From NCBI GenBank assembly GCA_023395395.1, contig JAEWZH010000022.1:1-51764 (forward strand): 51,764 bases of DNA, in the 5' to 3' direction. Source of the DNA: Bacteroidota bacterium (GTDB taxonomy: Bacteria > Bacteroidota > Bacteroidia > Bacteroidales > Porphyromonadaceae). A program made the position numbers and the translations under genes. Positions 8,222-16,313 of this stretch are shown here, in pieces; position 1 is the first letter of the stretch; every line of letters begins with the position of its first letter. The notes beneath the pieces are model-generated. The model was not told where the DNA came from. It saw only the letters and a program-made list of their open reading frames with translations, and made no database searches.

Positions 8222-8432
8222 CTAATCAATAATCTCGACTGCATATAACGCATATAATGCTTCATTACTCATCAGATTTGTTTTTTCGATACTTTGCTCT
8301 ATTTGCCGAAGTTCTGCCAACTCTCTTTGTTCGTCATCCATTAGAGCTCGCTCTTTACGGCGGAGACTACATGCTTCGTACTCTCGTTCCAGCTTGGCTT
8401 TCATCTGTGCATTGGAAATTTCTTTACCGCCA
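8222..8432 (-). pseudogene. C-terminal fragment of a RhuM-family gene
   Basis: The minus strand reads E-I-S-N-A-Q-M-K-A-K-L-E-R-E-Y-E-A, then L-R-R-K-E-R-A-L-M and E-Q-R-E-L-A-E-L-R-Q-I-E-Q-S-I. This is nearly the same as the end of the RhuM gene at 9481-10500. No N-terminal part is present in frame. It is a relic from duplication or recombination between RhuM copies. Confidence 0.7.
8287..8418. repeat. Direct repeat, copy 1 (RhuM 3' ends)
   Basis: About 132 bp that closely match 9507-9639 in the same orientation, with scattered substitutions. The two copies flank the intact RhuM gene at 8487-9488. Confidence 0.8.
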
Positions 8433-8486
8433 TATTTATATCTAGTCTATTTAATTATTTCTCAAAAACTCACATTCACTACTTTG

Positions 8487-9488
8487 TTACTCTCCCCGCT
8501 TTTTGATGCCTCTTTTCGCTTGATTATTGAGGGAGGAGATAGTATCTAAGTAGGCTTTCTCCACATCGTCCAAGTTCTTAGCTTTGTATTTGCGGTACTC
8601 ACTTAAGGCTTTTGCTTCCATCTGCTTGTGAGAGATTGATCCAGCATTATCAAGCACATTCCGACCTGTAGTGGATAGTATGCGATCGAGTTCATCCACA
8701 TAGTTTCGCATGGTCATTGGGCGTTGTTCTATAGCGTTAAGCTCCGCAAGATCAAAGTAAGCTGATACAAGGTTATTCAGAACCTTGAGTTCTTGCTCAG
8801 AGAGATAGTTCTTAGCAATCATGGCCTCTGACTGAGTAGGCTGATTGCCTTTGAAATTGGTCATCCCTGCGAATGGCTTGTTGCTATCCACTCTGTAGTA
8901 TATCACTTCGCTAGCGGTATTGCCATGAGCCGCGTAGTGCAGTTTGTTCTGCACAATCTTAAAGAAAGAGATACTCTCACTACTCTTCGGGTCATAGTCA
9001 ATCGCAGTCGCGTATAGGTCGAGCACTTGTCTGTACATCACCTTTTCACTGCTACGGATATCACGAATACGATCAAGTAGCTCCTTCCAGTAATTTCCCC
9101 CTCCAAGGTTTTTCAAACGGTCGTCATTAAGGGCAAAACCCTTGATGATGTATTCTTTCAAAACCTTCATTGCCCAGATGCGGAAGTGCGTACCACGCAT
9201 AGACTTGACACGGTAGCCTACTGAAATAATCACATCCAGATTATAATACTCCACAAGGTACTGCTTACCATCTGAAGCAGTTGTTGCATATTTTGCAACA
9301 ACTGAATTTGGGTCTAGCTCTCCCTCTGAAAAGATGTTTTTTATATGCCTTGAAATTGTTGACTTATCTCGGTCAAATAGCTCTGCCATCTGGTTGAGGG
9401 ACAGCCAAACAGTATCGTCTTCAAGCTGAACCGATAGCTCAGCAAGTCCATCAGCACTTCTATATATGATTACTTCGCCTTTATTCAT
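8487..9488 (-). CDS. RhuM family protein (copy 1)
   Basis: 333 residues of the virulence RhuM family, often found inside restriction-modification operons; its function is not established. The N-terminal half carries a predicted DNA-binding region (W-L-S-L-N-Q-M-A-E-L-F-D-R-D-K-S-T-I-S-R-H), then the conserved T-T-A-S-D-G-K-Q-Y and Y-N-L-D-V-I-I-S-V-G-Y-R-V, and G-T-H-F-R-I-W-A. The C-terminal half has the family's N-Y-L-S-E-Q-E-L-K-V-L-N-N-L-V-S motif and a final K/R-rich helix. It overlaps the upstream RhuM paralogue by 8 bp, so they form an operon reading towards the RM genes. Confidence 0.88.
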   Translation of the reverse strand: MNKGEVIIYRSADGLAELSVQLEDDTVWLSLNQMAELFDRDKSTISRHIKNIFSEGELDPNSVVAKYATTASDGKQYLVEYYNLDVIISVGYRVKSMRGTHFRIWAMKVLKEYIIKGFALNDDRLKNLGGGNYWKELLDRIRDIRSSEKVMYRQVLDLYATAIDYDPKSSESISFFKIVQNKLHYAAHGNTASEVIYYRVDSNKPFAGMTNFKGNQPTQSEAMIAKNYLSEQELKVLNNLVSAYFDLAELNAIEQRPMTMRNYVDELDRILSTTGRNVLDNAGSISHKQMEAKALSEYRKYKAKNLDDVEKAYLDTISSLNNQAKRGIKKRGE

Positions 9489-10500
9489 CTGATTGGGGTC
9501 TTTTTGCGATACTTTGCTCTATTTGCCGAAGTTCCGCCAGCTCTCTTTGTTCTTCTTCCATTAGAGCCAGTTCTTTACGGCGGAGATTAAATGCTTCGTA
9601 CTCTTGATCTACTTTGGCTTTCATCTGTGCATTGGAAATGGCACCACTACCTTTGAGAAGGTCTTTATTTTGGAAACTCAAGAGGGCATCAACATTACTC
9701 CGCCAATAGTCTAAAGTCAGGTCTTTACGTTCTTTGACACGTAGCTCTGCAGAGTCCAGAAACAAAGTAGTAAGTCGATTGAGCGTATCTATCTCCTCCT
9801 GCTTTAGGTAATTCTTAGCTATGTATATATCTTGCTTTCTGAGCACAGAACCCTTCCAAGAGGTTAAAGCAATATTGGGTGCGTTGGCATCCGCACGACT
9901 CACAACTATTTCAGCAACCGTTTGCTGAGTAACTGCATAAAGGAGTTTATTCTGAGTTTCTGCGACGAACTTCTGCGTTGACTTGTCATTCTTGTCGTAG
10001 TCGCTACTCAATGCGAGCAAGTCCCTAACCTTTTGATAGAAACGCTTTTCACTAGCACGAATATCACGTATCCGCTCAAGAAGTTCATCAAAATAGTCTG
10101 GTCTTCCATCGGGGTTCTTTAGGCGGTCGTCATCCATGACAAACCCCTTAATCATATACTCCTTAAGGTTGTGATTCGCCCATCTCCTAAATTGCGTACC
10201 CCTCTTGCTCCGCACTCGGAATCCTATGGCTAATACCATATCAAGAGCATAGAAAGTTACCTGATAATTCTTCCCGTCTGAGGCAGTTGTTAAGTAATCC
10301 CTAACAACTGAATCTTCTGATAACTCCCTTTCTTTCAGTATATTAGATATATGCATACTGATATTGGGAACAGAGGTGGCAAAAAGTTCTGCCATCTGGT
10401 TTTGGTTCATCCAGATGTTACCATCCTTAGCATAGAGAATTACTCTTGCTTTGCCATCATCAGTATTGTATATGATAATCTGATTCTCTTCCGCTTGCAT
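9481..10500 (-). CDS. RhuM family protein (copy 2)
   Basis: A paralogue of the gene just downstream, with the same signatures: M-N-Q-N-Q-M-A-E-L-F, T-T-A-S-D-G-K-N-Y, A-L-D-M-V-L-A-I-G-F-R-V and N-Y-L-K-Q-E-E-I-D-T-L-N-R-L. I choose the ATG at 10500 (M-Q-A-E-E-N-Q-I-I-I-Y), which gives 339 residues; the open frame extends 11 codons further up. The C-terminal Q/E/R-rich helix (E-E-Q-R-E-L-A-E-L-R-Q-I-E-Q-S-I) is the part duplicated as a fragment at 8222-8432. Two different RhuM genes in tandem next to one RM system suggest partners for alternative complexes, or one inherited with a lost RM cassette. Confidence 0.88.
   Translation of the reverse strand: MQAEENQIIIYNTDDGKARVILYAKDGNIWMNQNQMAELFATSVPNISMHISNILKERELSEDSVVRDYLTTASDGKNYQVTFYALDMVLAIGFRVRSKRGTQFRRWANHNLKEYMIKGFVMDDDRLKNPDGRPDYFDELLERIRDIRASEKRFYQKVRDLLALSSDYDKNDKSTQKFVAETQNKLLYAVTQQTVAEIVVSRADANAPNIALTSWKGSVLRKQDIYIAKNYLKQEEIDTLNRLTTLFLDSAELRVKERKDLTLDYWRSNVDALLSFQNKDLLKGSGAISNAQMKAKVDQEYEAFNLRRKELALMEEEQRELAELRQIEQSIAKRPQSDE
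9507..9639. repeat. Direct repeat, copy 2 (RhuM 3' ends)
   Basis: Partner of 8287-8418. It lies at the 3' end of RhuM copy 2, about 1.22 kb from copy 1 of the repeat. Confidence 0.8.
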
Positions 10501-10635
10501 CACGATATTAGCTCTTTCCCTCCATAATAGCATTGTACTATAAACTTATCTGCACTCCTCAGCCTTCACAAATATACCCAATTCACACTACTTGACGGTT
10601 GATTCTGGAAGAAAGTTAATCGAGAGCAAGGCAGG

Positions 10636-10821
10636 TTAATACTTGATACGGAAGTAGTCGAGGAATGCTTTGTATTGGTCCTGGGCAGTAAGGCAGGTAT
10701 CGATGAGGTAGCCCGGTGTCTGTTCCCATTGATCCAAGCCACGGTAATAAAACATCTTGAGTTCGTCTGTAATGATTTTTGGAAATCTAGCACACTCCCA
10801 TTGGCACAGTATTTGCAACAA
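10636..10821 (-). pseudogene. C-terminal fragment resembling a Fic-family protein
   Basis: A 61-codon frame reads E-L-K-M-F-Y-Y-R-G-L-D-Q-W-E, then G-Y-L-I-D-T-C-L-T-A-Q-D-Q-Y-K-A-F-L-D-Y-F-R-I. This resembles the extreme C-terminus of Fic-domain proteins as I remember it. The catalytic H-P-F-x-x-G-N-G is missing and the 5' side runs into the promoter region of the divergent TIR gene. It is most likely a leftover of a gene cut by insertion of the Thoeris-like pair. Confidence 0.4.
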
Positions 10822-10860
10822 TCATTACGATAATACAATTATATTTAACAAATAATCAAG

Positions 10861-11472
10861 ATGAATAAAAAGGTTTATATTAGTGCTGATTATGATTGGA
10901 GCAGTGGAGACAGAGATGTCGTAGAAGAACTTAATAAATGGGGTACAGACAATTATCGTAAAGTTGATTTTATCGATATGTCTAAAGTGGTTTCAGGAAG
11001 CGTTTCCAGCTCTCCAGACTGTAGAGCTTGTGATTTAAAAGCGGAATTTAATCGTCAAATCAACGCATCATCTGCTGTTATTTTTGTCATAGGAGATAAA
11101 ACAGGAAGTCGGACAGCTGGATCCTCTTGTGAGAGAAATCGAAAAGAATGGTACGAATGTTTATGTACTCCATATAAACAAAATGTAAATGGACCAAAGC
11201 TCTGTAAACACCAAAACACCTACTCTGTTGAACCTCACGAAGATACAGGAAATATTAATTCTTATTCTTACCTTCGACATGAATTTGAACAAGCTGTAAG
11301 AAAGAATAAGAAAATCATTATAGTCTATAACTCCAAAATCAAGCAAAAAAGCTGGCTACCTAGTTACATGTCCAATTACGAAGACATAGCTATTCCTTTT
11401 TGGATTGAAAACAGTAGAGGAGATAAAGTAGGTAATTACCATTTTATAAAGCAAGAGCTAGGCTATGAATAA
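10861..11472 (+). CDS. TIR-like protein, candidate Thoeris ThsB
   Basis: 203 residues with a TIR-type flavodoxin-like order: beta strand K-K-V-Y-I-S-A-D-Y-D at the N-terminus, V-D-F-I-D-M, then A-S-S-A-V-I-F-V-I-G-D-K-T, and S-Y-L-R-H-E-F-E-Q-A-V-R-K-N-K-K-I-I-I-V-Y-N. E141 in L-R-H-E-F-E sits where TIR NADases keep the catalytic glutamate. Unusual for a bacterial TIR are six cysteines and a histidine in two clusters (C54, C57, then C90, C100, C102, C115, H117), which look like a metal-binding insertion. The gene overlaps the next one by 8 bp. The partner's TM-macro layout points to a type II Thoeris sensor that makes an ADPR-derived signal. The DNA is visibly AT-richer than the housekeeping genes. 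Confidence 0.7.
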   Translation: MNKKVYISADYDWSSGDRDVVEELNKWGTDNYRKVDFIDMSKVVSGSVSSSPDCRACDLKAEFNRQINASSAVIFVIGDKTGSRTAGSSCERNRKEWYECLCTPYKQNVNGPKLCKHQNTYSVEPHEDTGNINSYSYLRHEFEQAVRKNKKIIIVYNSKIKQKSWLPSYMSNYEDIAIPFWIENSRGDKVGNYHFIKQELGYE

Positions 11473-12280
11473 ATACTGGAAACAAATTTGTTCATACACG
11501 TTTGCTGTAACGACTGGGAGCTTTGCATTTATACCTGAGGAGTCTTTCAGTTTATTGATTTCATGGTCGTTTCTACCATCTTATTGGAATGAAACAGTAA
11601 ATAAAATATTATTTTTAATACTGGTTGGATTGTTAATAAGCATTGCCATGTGTCTTTGGCAAAACTTTCGCAGAAAGATTACCTTGAAAGGACAGAATTA
11701 TAAAATCACAATAAGATATGGAGACATTTTTGAATTGTCAAGTTGTAAGAAGGTTATAAGCTTCGACGAGTGCTTCAATACTGAAATAGGGAACGCCCCT
11801 CATGAAATAAAACCATCCTCCATCTGCGGGCAATTTTTACAAAGATTCCCAAATATAGATGTTAACTCTTTATTATCCGAATATCAGCTGAAGCCACAAA
11901 GGAAGCTTTCTGAATTTGGCAATAAAGAATGCTACAAGCTTGGAACGATTATACCTAATAATGAATATTTACTTATGGCATTTGGGAAGTTGAATAAAGA
12001 TGGAAGAGCAACAATGGAGAGAGAGGAATACCTTGCGGCTTTAAGTGCCCTATGGAAAGAAATTGACAAATATGACACACAATCAGATGTTGCTATCCCA
12101 GTTCTTGGTGCAGGAATAACGAGATTCAAAGGAGAACTGCTTACACAACAGCAGCTGATAGATATTATAATTGCATCGTACAAAATCAGTCCTTACAAAA
12201 TCAAATTACCAAATTCTCTTCATATTATTTGTAAAGAAAGAGAGGATTTTTGTTTAGATAAAATTGGCAATACATTATAG
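11465..12280 (+). CDS. TM-macro domain effector, candidate type II Thoeris ThsA
   Basis: 271 residues. Two hydrophobic segments (about 8-34 and 47-66) are followed by a basic stop and a macro-type domain from about 79 to 262. The domain has the hallmarks of the ThsA macro family (formerly DUF6430): T-I-R-Y-G-D-I-F-E, V-I-S-F-D-E-C-F-N-T, G-Q-F-L-Q-R-F, E-E-Y-L-A-A-L-S-A-L-W-K-E-I-D-K-Y, and V-A-I-P-V-L-G-A-G-I-T-R-F-K-G. In described type II Thoeris, the macro domain binds the TIR-made His-ADPR signal and the membrane segments then damage the inner membrane. The 8-bp overlap with the TIR gene and the lack of other genes make a compact two-gene system. No terminator is obvious after it. Confidence 0.8.
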   Translation: MNKYWKQICSYTFAVTTGSFAFIPEESFSLLISWSFLPSYWNETVNKILFLILVGLLISIAMCLWQNFRRKITLKGQNYKITIRYGDIFELSSCKKVISFDECFNTEIGNAPHEIKPSSICGQFLQRFPNIDVNSLLSEYQLKPQRKLSEFGNKECYKLGTIIPNNEYLLMAFGKLNKDGRATMEREEYLAALSALWKEIDKYDTQSDVAIPVLGAGITRFKGELLTQQQLIDIIIASYKISPYKIKLPNSLHIICKEREDFCLDKIGNTL

Positions 12281-12834
12281 TCCTAGGAATATGCCTAACC
12301 CCTTGCGTATAACCAACAATATGAAGGTAAGTTATCCCTCCTCCTATCATCTATAACACTTTGCACATACACGTTAAATTCGTGATTTAAAGCATTCACA
12401 CATATGTAGAGCAGGGAAGTTTGGGGAAGTGGAGGGAAAGGGGTAATTTTGTGGTGGAAGCGTTCTGTAACATGGTGGAGGTGAAAGGCTGTGGTTTAGT
12501 GAATTGTGCTGGATGGCAGGGCTTTCACAGAAGGAGCGAAAATTGGCGGTACAAAGTGGTGGTTGTAAGGGGCTGGAGCTTAGGCTTGTGTATTTGAAAA
12601 AGGGGGTGCCCCAATTGTTAAAAATCAGTTTGTACCGATTAAAACGCTAAAGGAGTAAGTATTAGTGGGGTATGTGTGTTGCATCGGCAAGTAATCGTTG
12701 ATTACTAACCATAACGAAGCATCACCAAATATCACAAAGGCACTCATTGTGAGTGCCTTTTCTTATTTTCACGCGTCATGGGACAGTATCGTCCCTCTCT
12801 ACGGAGAAGAAGAGCGGAGAGTTGCAAATGCAAT
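12281..12834. other. Intergenic region at the right edge of the defence region
   Basis: I see no supported gene here. From about 12410 to 12660 the plus strand is strongly G-rich. It includes a stretch fitting the four-run G-quadruplex pattern (G-runs at 12414-12416, 12423-12426, 12434-12436 and 12440-12443, with loops of 6, 7 and 3 bases). It also holds a 7-bp hairpin (AGTAATC, GTT loop, GATTACT) near 12690. The change from AT-rich defence genes to housekeeping genes happens here. Confidence 0.5.
12736..12764. terminator. Hairpin terminator
   Basis: A perfect 11-bp stem (12736-12746 with 12750-12760) with a TTG loop is flanked by A and T runs on both sides. It could serve either strand, for example the minus-strand gene at 12835-13167. 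Confidence 0.65.
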
Positions 12835-13167
12835 TTACCGCTCTTTCTTTAGGTATTTAAGCCAAGCGTAGTGCTTACGATATTTGAGGTAGGTGAGATC
12901 GGACTGATAAAGGTATGCCTCACGCTCAAAGCTAATCTGACGATAGGCATTGCCTTTTAGGGGTAATCTAATCACCCATTCTAGTAGGTATAGGGCATAG
13001 AAAGGGACATATCCCAACTCTTTCATTTGAGCAGTATGGATGCGCTCATGATTGACGTCTTCTTCGGACACAGCATCCCTCCAACCCTTTCGGACTAGTA
13101 TAATGCCAAAGAAATTGAGACACACGAAACCCTTAAAAGGAAGAAATCTATTTTCAATAAGCTTCAC
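12835..13167 (-). CDS. Small conserved protein with HExxH-like motif
   Basis: 110 residues, a type common in Bacteroidota and annotated there as hypothetical. It contains V-N-H-E-R-I-H-T-A-Q, where H-E-x-I-H is reminiscent of the zinc-binding helix of M56/BlaR1-like metallopeptidases, then a hydrophobic F-Y-A-L-Y-L-L-E-W-V-I-R segment and a basic C-terminus with an F-E-R-E-A-Y element. A peripheral or single-span membrane location is likely. Enzymatic activity is not shown. The stop of the upstream ABC-F gene is 22 bp away, so it may be the end of that operon. Confidence 0.65.
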   Translation of the reverse strand: MKLIENRFLPFKGFVCLNFFGIILVRKGWRDAVSEEDVNHERIHTAQMKELGYVPFYALYLLEWVIRLPLKGNAYRQISFEREAYLYQSDLTYLKYRKHYAWLKYLKKER

Positions 13168-13189
13168 ACCCCTCAGACATTATAAATCA

Positions 13190-15049
13190 TTACTCGGCAA
13201 TTTCTGAGAGTTCTAGCCAACGCAATTCGCTAAGATCCAATTCATCCTTTGTCTCTGCGTATAAAGCTCCTAGCTCAACTAACTCTTGTGGAGAAGCTAC
13301 TCCGCTATTCATCTTGTCTTCAATAGACCATAGCTTTTTCTCCAGTTCCGGAAGCAAGGCTGTCAGCTGCTCCAGCTCCCTCTGCTCCTTATAAGAGAGC
13401 TTTTTCTTATCCCGTTCAGGGCGCTGTTTTACTGGTTCAAGCTTTTCTCCTTTCTGTTTAGATGCCCTATCCTCCTTTGGTGTATTGCGGTAATCGGTAT
13501 AATTACCAGGGAAGTCACGCACCTTTCCTTCACCCTCGAGGACAAAAAGATGCTCAGTGATACGATCCATAAAGTATCGATCGTGCGAAACGACCAATAG
13601 GCACCCATCGAATTGGCTTAAGTATTCCTCAAGCACTTGCAGCGTGGGGATATCTAGGTCATTAGTAGGTTCGTCTAGGACTAAGAAGTTGGGCTTCTGC
13701 ATCAAAACGGTACAGAGCTGTAGTCTGCGACGCTCTCCTCCACTAAGGAGCGACACATAATCTTGTTGTCGTTTTGGAGGGAAAAGAAATCTATTGAGCA
13801 ATTGCATCGCGCTGTGTTCGGCACCACTTCGTCCCACCACATGTTCAGCGATATCGGTAACTACTTCGATTACCTTCTTCTCCTCAGGAAAGGTCGGCGG
13901 TAATTGTGAGAAGTAACCAAATCTTACGGTTTCTCCCACCTCAATGGTACCCGAAGTCGGCTCTATCTCCTGCATAATCAACCGGATGAGAGTGGTCTTA
14001 CCAGCACCATTTGGTCCAATAATTCCTACTCGATCTCGACGAGCAAAGCTGTAGGAGAAATTCTTGATTATTTCAAGATTGTCATAGCTTTTAGATAATC
14101 CTCGAGCCTCAAAGATTTTCTTTCCAATATACACAGAGGCACTCTCCAAACGAGGTCCTTGCCGTGTAGGAATGCTTCTCAGACGTCCCTGTAAATCCTC
14201 AAAAGCATCTTTGCGATACCTCGCCTTGGTGCTCCGAGCCTTGGGCATACGACGCATCCATTCGAGTTCCGTACGATAGCGATTGCGGAGTGTCGCCTGC
14301 TCACTCTCCATCTGTTCAAGTCGCTCAGTACGCTTTTGCAGATACAGACTATAATTGCCTTCGTAGATATAAATCTGTTTGTCGTCAAGCTCCATAATGG
14401 TATCGCATACCTGATCGAGAAAATAGCGATCGTGGGTAACCATCAGTAACCCTGCACTAGAGGTCGATAGATAGTTCTCCAGCCATTCCACAGTCTTGGG
14501 GTCAAGATGATTGGTTGGCTCGTCCAAAATAAAAAGATCGGGACTACGGAGCAATACGGATGCAAGAGCAATCCTCTTAGTCTGCCCTCCCGATAGCCCT
14601 TGTGTGCTTCGATGAGGATTCCCTAACTCCAGCTGCGAAAGTAACGCCTGCAACTCTTGCTCGATATGCCACCCGTCATGTTGGTCCATAGCAGAGATTG
14701 CCTGGCTCAATCTATCTGCAACTCCGCTCTCTACCGCTGCTTCGTACTCAAGAATCACTTTCTGAAGATTTGGTGCAATCCCGCTTAGGCTTGCAGAAAG
14801 AATATCAGGATACGCAGAGAAGTCACTCTTCTGTGGAAGATAGGCAATTCTGAGGTCTTTCATAGTGATGATTTCACCACTATCAACGCTCTCTTCACCT
14901 ACCAACATACGGAGGAGGGTGGTCTTACCTGCCCCATTGGGTGCGATAAGACCAATCTTCTGCCCTTTTTCAATTACAAACGAGAGGTGACTAAAGAGCT
15001 CGAGGACTCCGAAGCTCTTACTTAAATTTTCTACCTGTAGCAGAGACAT
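13190..15049 (-). CDS. ABC-F family ATPase (Uup-like)
   Basis: 619 residues with two ABC domains and no membrane segments. Domain 1 has Walker A A-P-N-G-A-G-K-T-T, signature L-S-G-G-Q and Walker B L-F-I-L-D-E-P-T-N-H-L-D. Domain 2 has G-P-N-G-A-G-K-T-T, L-S-G-G-E-R-R-R and L-V-L-D-E-P-T-N-D-L-D. A basic linker (R-M-P-K-A-R-S-T-K-A-R) separates them, and a C-terminal coiled coil of about 80 residues (K-K-L-S-Y-K-E-Q-R-E-L-E) is the Uup-type DNA- or ribosome-binding extension. The family acts on ribosomes or, for Uup, in replication-linked processes. The start ATG overlaps the stop of the porin gene by one base, so they are co-transcribed. Confidence 0.93.
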   Translation of the reverse strand: MSLLQVENLSKSFGVLELFSHLSFVIEKGQKIGLIAPNGAGKTTLLRMLVGEESVDSGEIITMKDLRIAYLPQKSDFSAYPDILSASLSGIAPNLQKVILEYEAAVESGVADRLSQAISAMDQHDGWHIEQELQALLSQLELGNPHRSTQGLSGGQTKRIALASVLLRSPDLFILDEPTNHLDPKTVEWLENYLSTSSAGLLMVTHDRYFLDQVCDTIMELDDKQIYIYEGNYSLYLQKRTERLEQMESEQATLRNRYRTELEWMRRMPKARSTKARYRKDAFEDLQGRLRSIPTRQGPRLESASVYIGKKIFEARGLSKSYDNLEIIKNFSYSFARRDRVGIIGPNGAGKTTLIRLIMQEIEPTSGTIEVGETVRFGYFSQLPPTFPEEKKVIEVVTDIAEHVVGRSGAEHSAMQLLNRFLFPPKRQQDYVSLLSGGERRRLQLCTVLMQKPNFLVLDEPTNDLDIPTLQVLEEYLSQFDGCLLVVSHDRYFMDRITEHLFVLEGEGKVRDFPGNYTDYRNTPKEDRASKQKGEKLEPVKQRPERDKKKLSYKEQRELEQLTALLPELEKKLWSIEDKMNSGVASPQELVELGALYAETKDELDLSELRWLELSEIAE

Positions 15050-16284
15050 TAGAATAGTATTGTGACTCTCCCCTGAATGACCACAAAGTCGATTCCTCTA
15101 AAGTTTTCGCCCGTCACGGCATAATTGCCGTGGAAATCCTTATGATGATCTAAATAATTGGCGTGCAGTGAGAAGCACAGATGATTTGTTGTCCAATAAT
15201 TGGTAAAAACGCCATAGCTCATCCCTGCGATCCCCTTAATCCCTTCGTGGTCATTGAGATAGAGACCTGAAGCTCTTATTCCAAGCTCTAAAGCCTGCTT
15301 GCCATTATAAGGGCTACCGCTAAAGTCCCCACTACTGGTTTTGTATCCACGTGGGTTGCCCAATACATTGTAGCTAACACGCACATTCCATCCTGCAAAT
15401 TGAGGATTAGAAGAATCATTTACACGGAGGAAATTAGTCCCAAGACCCTCGGCGACAAATAAAAAGTTCTGTTTTTGATAAGCAAGCTCCACCCCATAGT
15501 TAAGCTGGCTCTGTGTATTAGAATAGTTGTAGGTGATAAACTTTGGTGCCATAGCACCTGTCTCTATACCAATGGCTCCCGGGCAGACAACATTGCCATT
15601 TGCCATACGCATCCAATAGACATTGGAGCCAAGCTGAAGTTTCTCAAGGCGCTTATTAATCAAATTGTATGTGAATCGTCCTGCTACCCCGACCTCAGGC
15701 TGCTTCGGAAGACCGATTCCAATAAAGTCATTGAGGTTAGATGTGTATAGTCCTATTGCAGCATAATGCCTGCCACTAGTGCTATAGAGTGCGAGGCCAA
15801 AGCGACGAGACGACGCCATAGAAAGCCCCATTGGGGTATCCATTACCATTGCACTACCTGTACTGTAGTTTTTACTCGCTGGTCCTGGGACTTTCATTTG
15901 TCCAAAAGTGAGCTTCAGATTATCACTGAATTTATAATCAAGTAGCATATTGAGCAGGCGGATCTTGTTACCCGCATAGTTGACGTGAAACTGAAAACCC
16001 CAGTTTTGACTAAAGCTTCCAGATAGCTCTGTCTGGAGATTGGAAAACATTACACTTGGACTAATTCTAAACGGCTCATCACTCATGGTCGCTTGTCGGG
16101 TATCAAAGGTCGGCACAAACCCCACACCATCTAGAGTGTAAGTATTATTAATCTTTAGCCTAAAGCCCTTACTCCCTTTTATATTCAGTGCAGCATTCTC
16201 ATAGGATACCGAGGAAGTGGACTGAGCCCAAACATTACCAAGCGAGGCAATCGTCACTACTAAGAATAGGACTATTCGTTTCAT
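15049..16284 (-). CDS. Outer-membrane porin, OprP/phosphate-selective type
   Basis: About 411 residues with a signal peptide (M-K-R-I-V-L-F-L-V-V-T-I-A-S-L-G-N-V-W-A, cut before Q-S). The mature part is rich in alternating aromatic and polar strands and ends in V-T-I-L-F, the C-terminal aromatic signal of BAM substrates. The motif F-G-Q-M-K-V-P-G-P-A-S after a D-Y-K-F-S-D-N-L-K-L strand is typical of the OprP/OprO porin family. I use the ATG at 16284; one at 16293 would add three residues ahead of the signal. The solute is unknown. Its link to an ABC-F gene is positional only. Confidence 0.75.
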   Translation of the reverse strand: MKRIVLFLVVTIASLGNVWAQSTSSVSYENAALNIKGSKGFRLKINNTYTLDGVGFVPTFDTRQATMSDEPFRISPSVMFSNLQTELSGSFSQNWGFQFHVNYAGNKIRLLNMLLDYKFSDNLKLTFGQMKVPGPASKNYSTGSAMVMDTPMGLSMASSRRFGLALYSTSGRHYAAIGLYTSNLNDFIGIGLPKQPEVGVAGRFTYNLINKRLEKLQLGSNVYWMRMANGNVVCPGAIGIETGAMAPKFITYNYSNTQSQLNYGVELAYQKQNFLFVAEGLGTNFLRVNDSSNPQFAGWNVRVSYNVLGNPRGYKTSSGDFSGSPYNGKQALELGIRASGLYLNDHEGIKGIAGMSYGVFTNYWTTNHLCFSLHANYLDHHKDFHGNYAVTGENFRGIDFVVIQGRVTILF

Positions 16285-16313
16285 ACTAATCATATATCAT
16301 TATAGATTTATTA

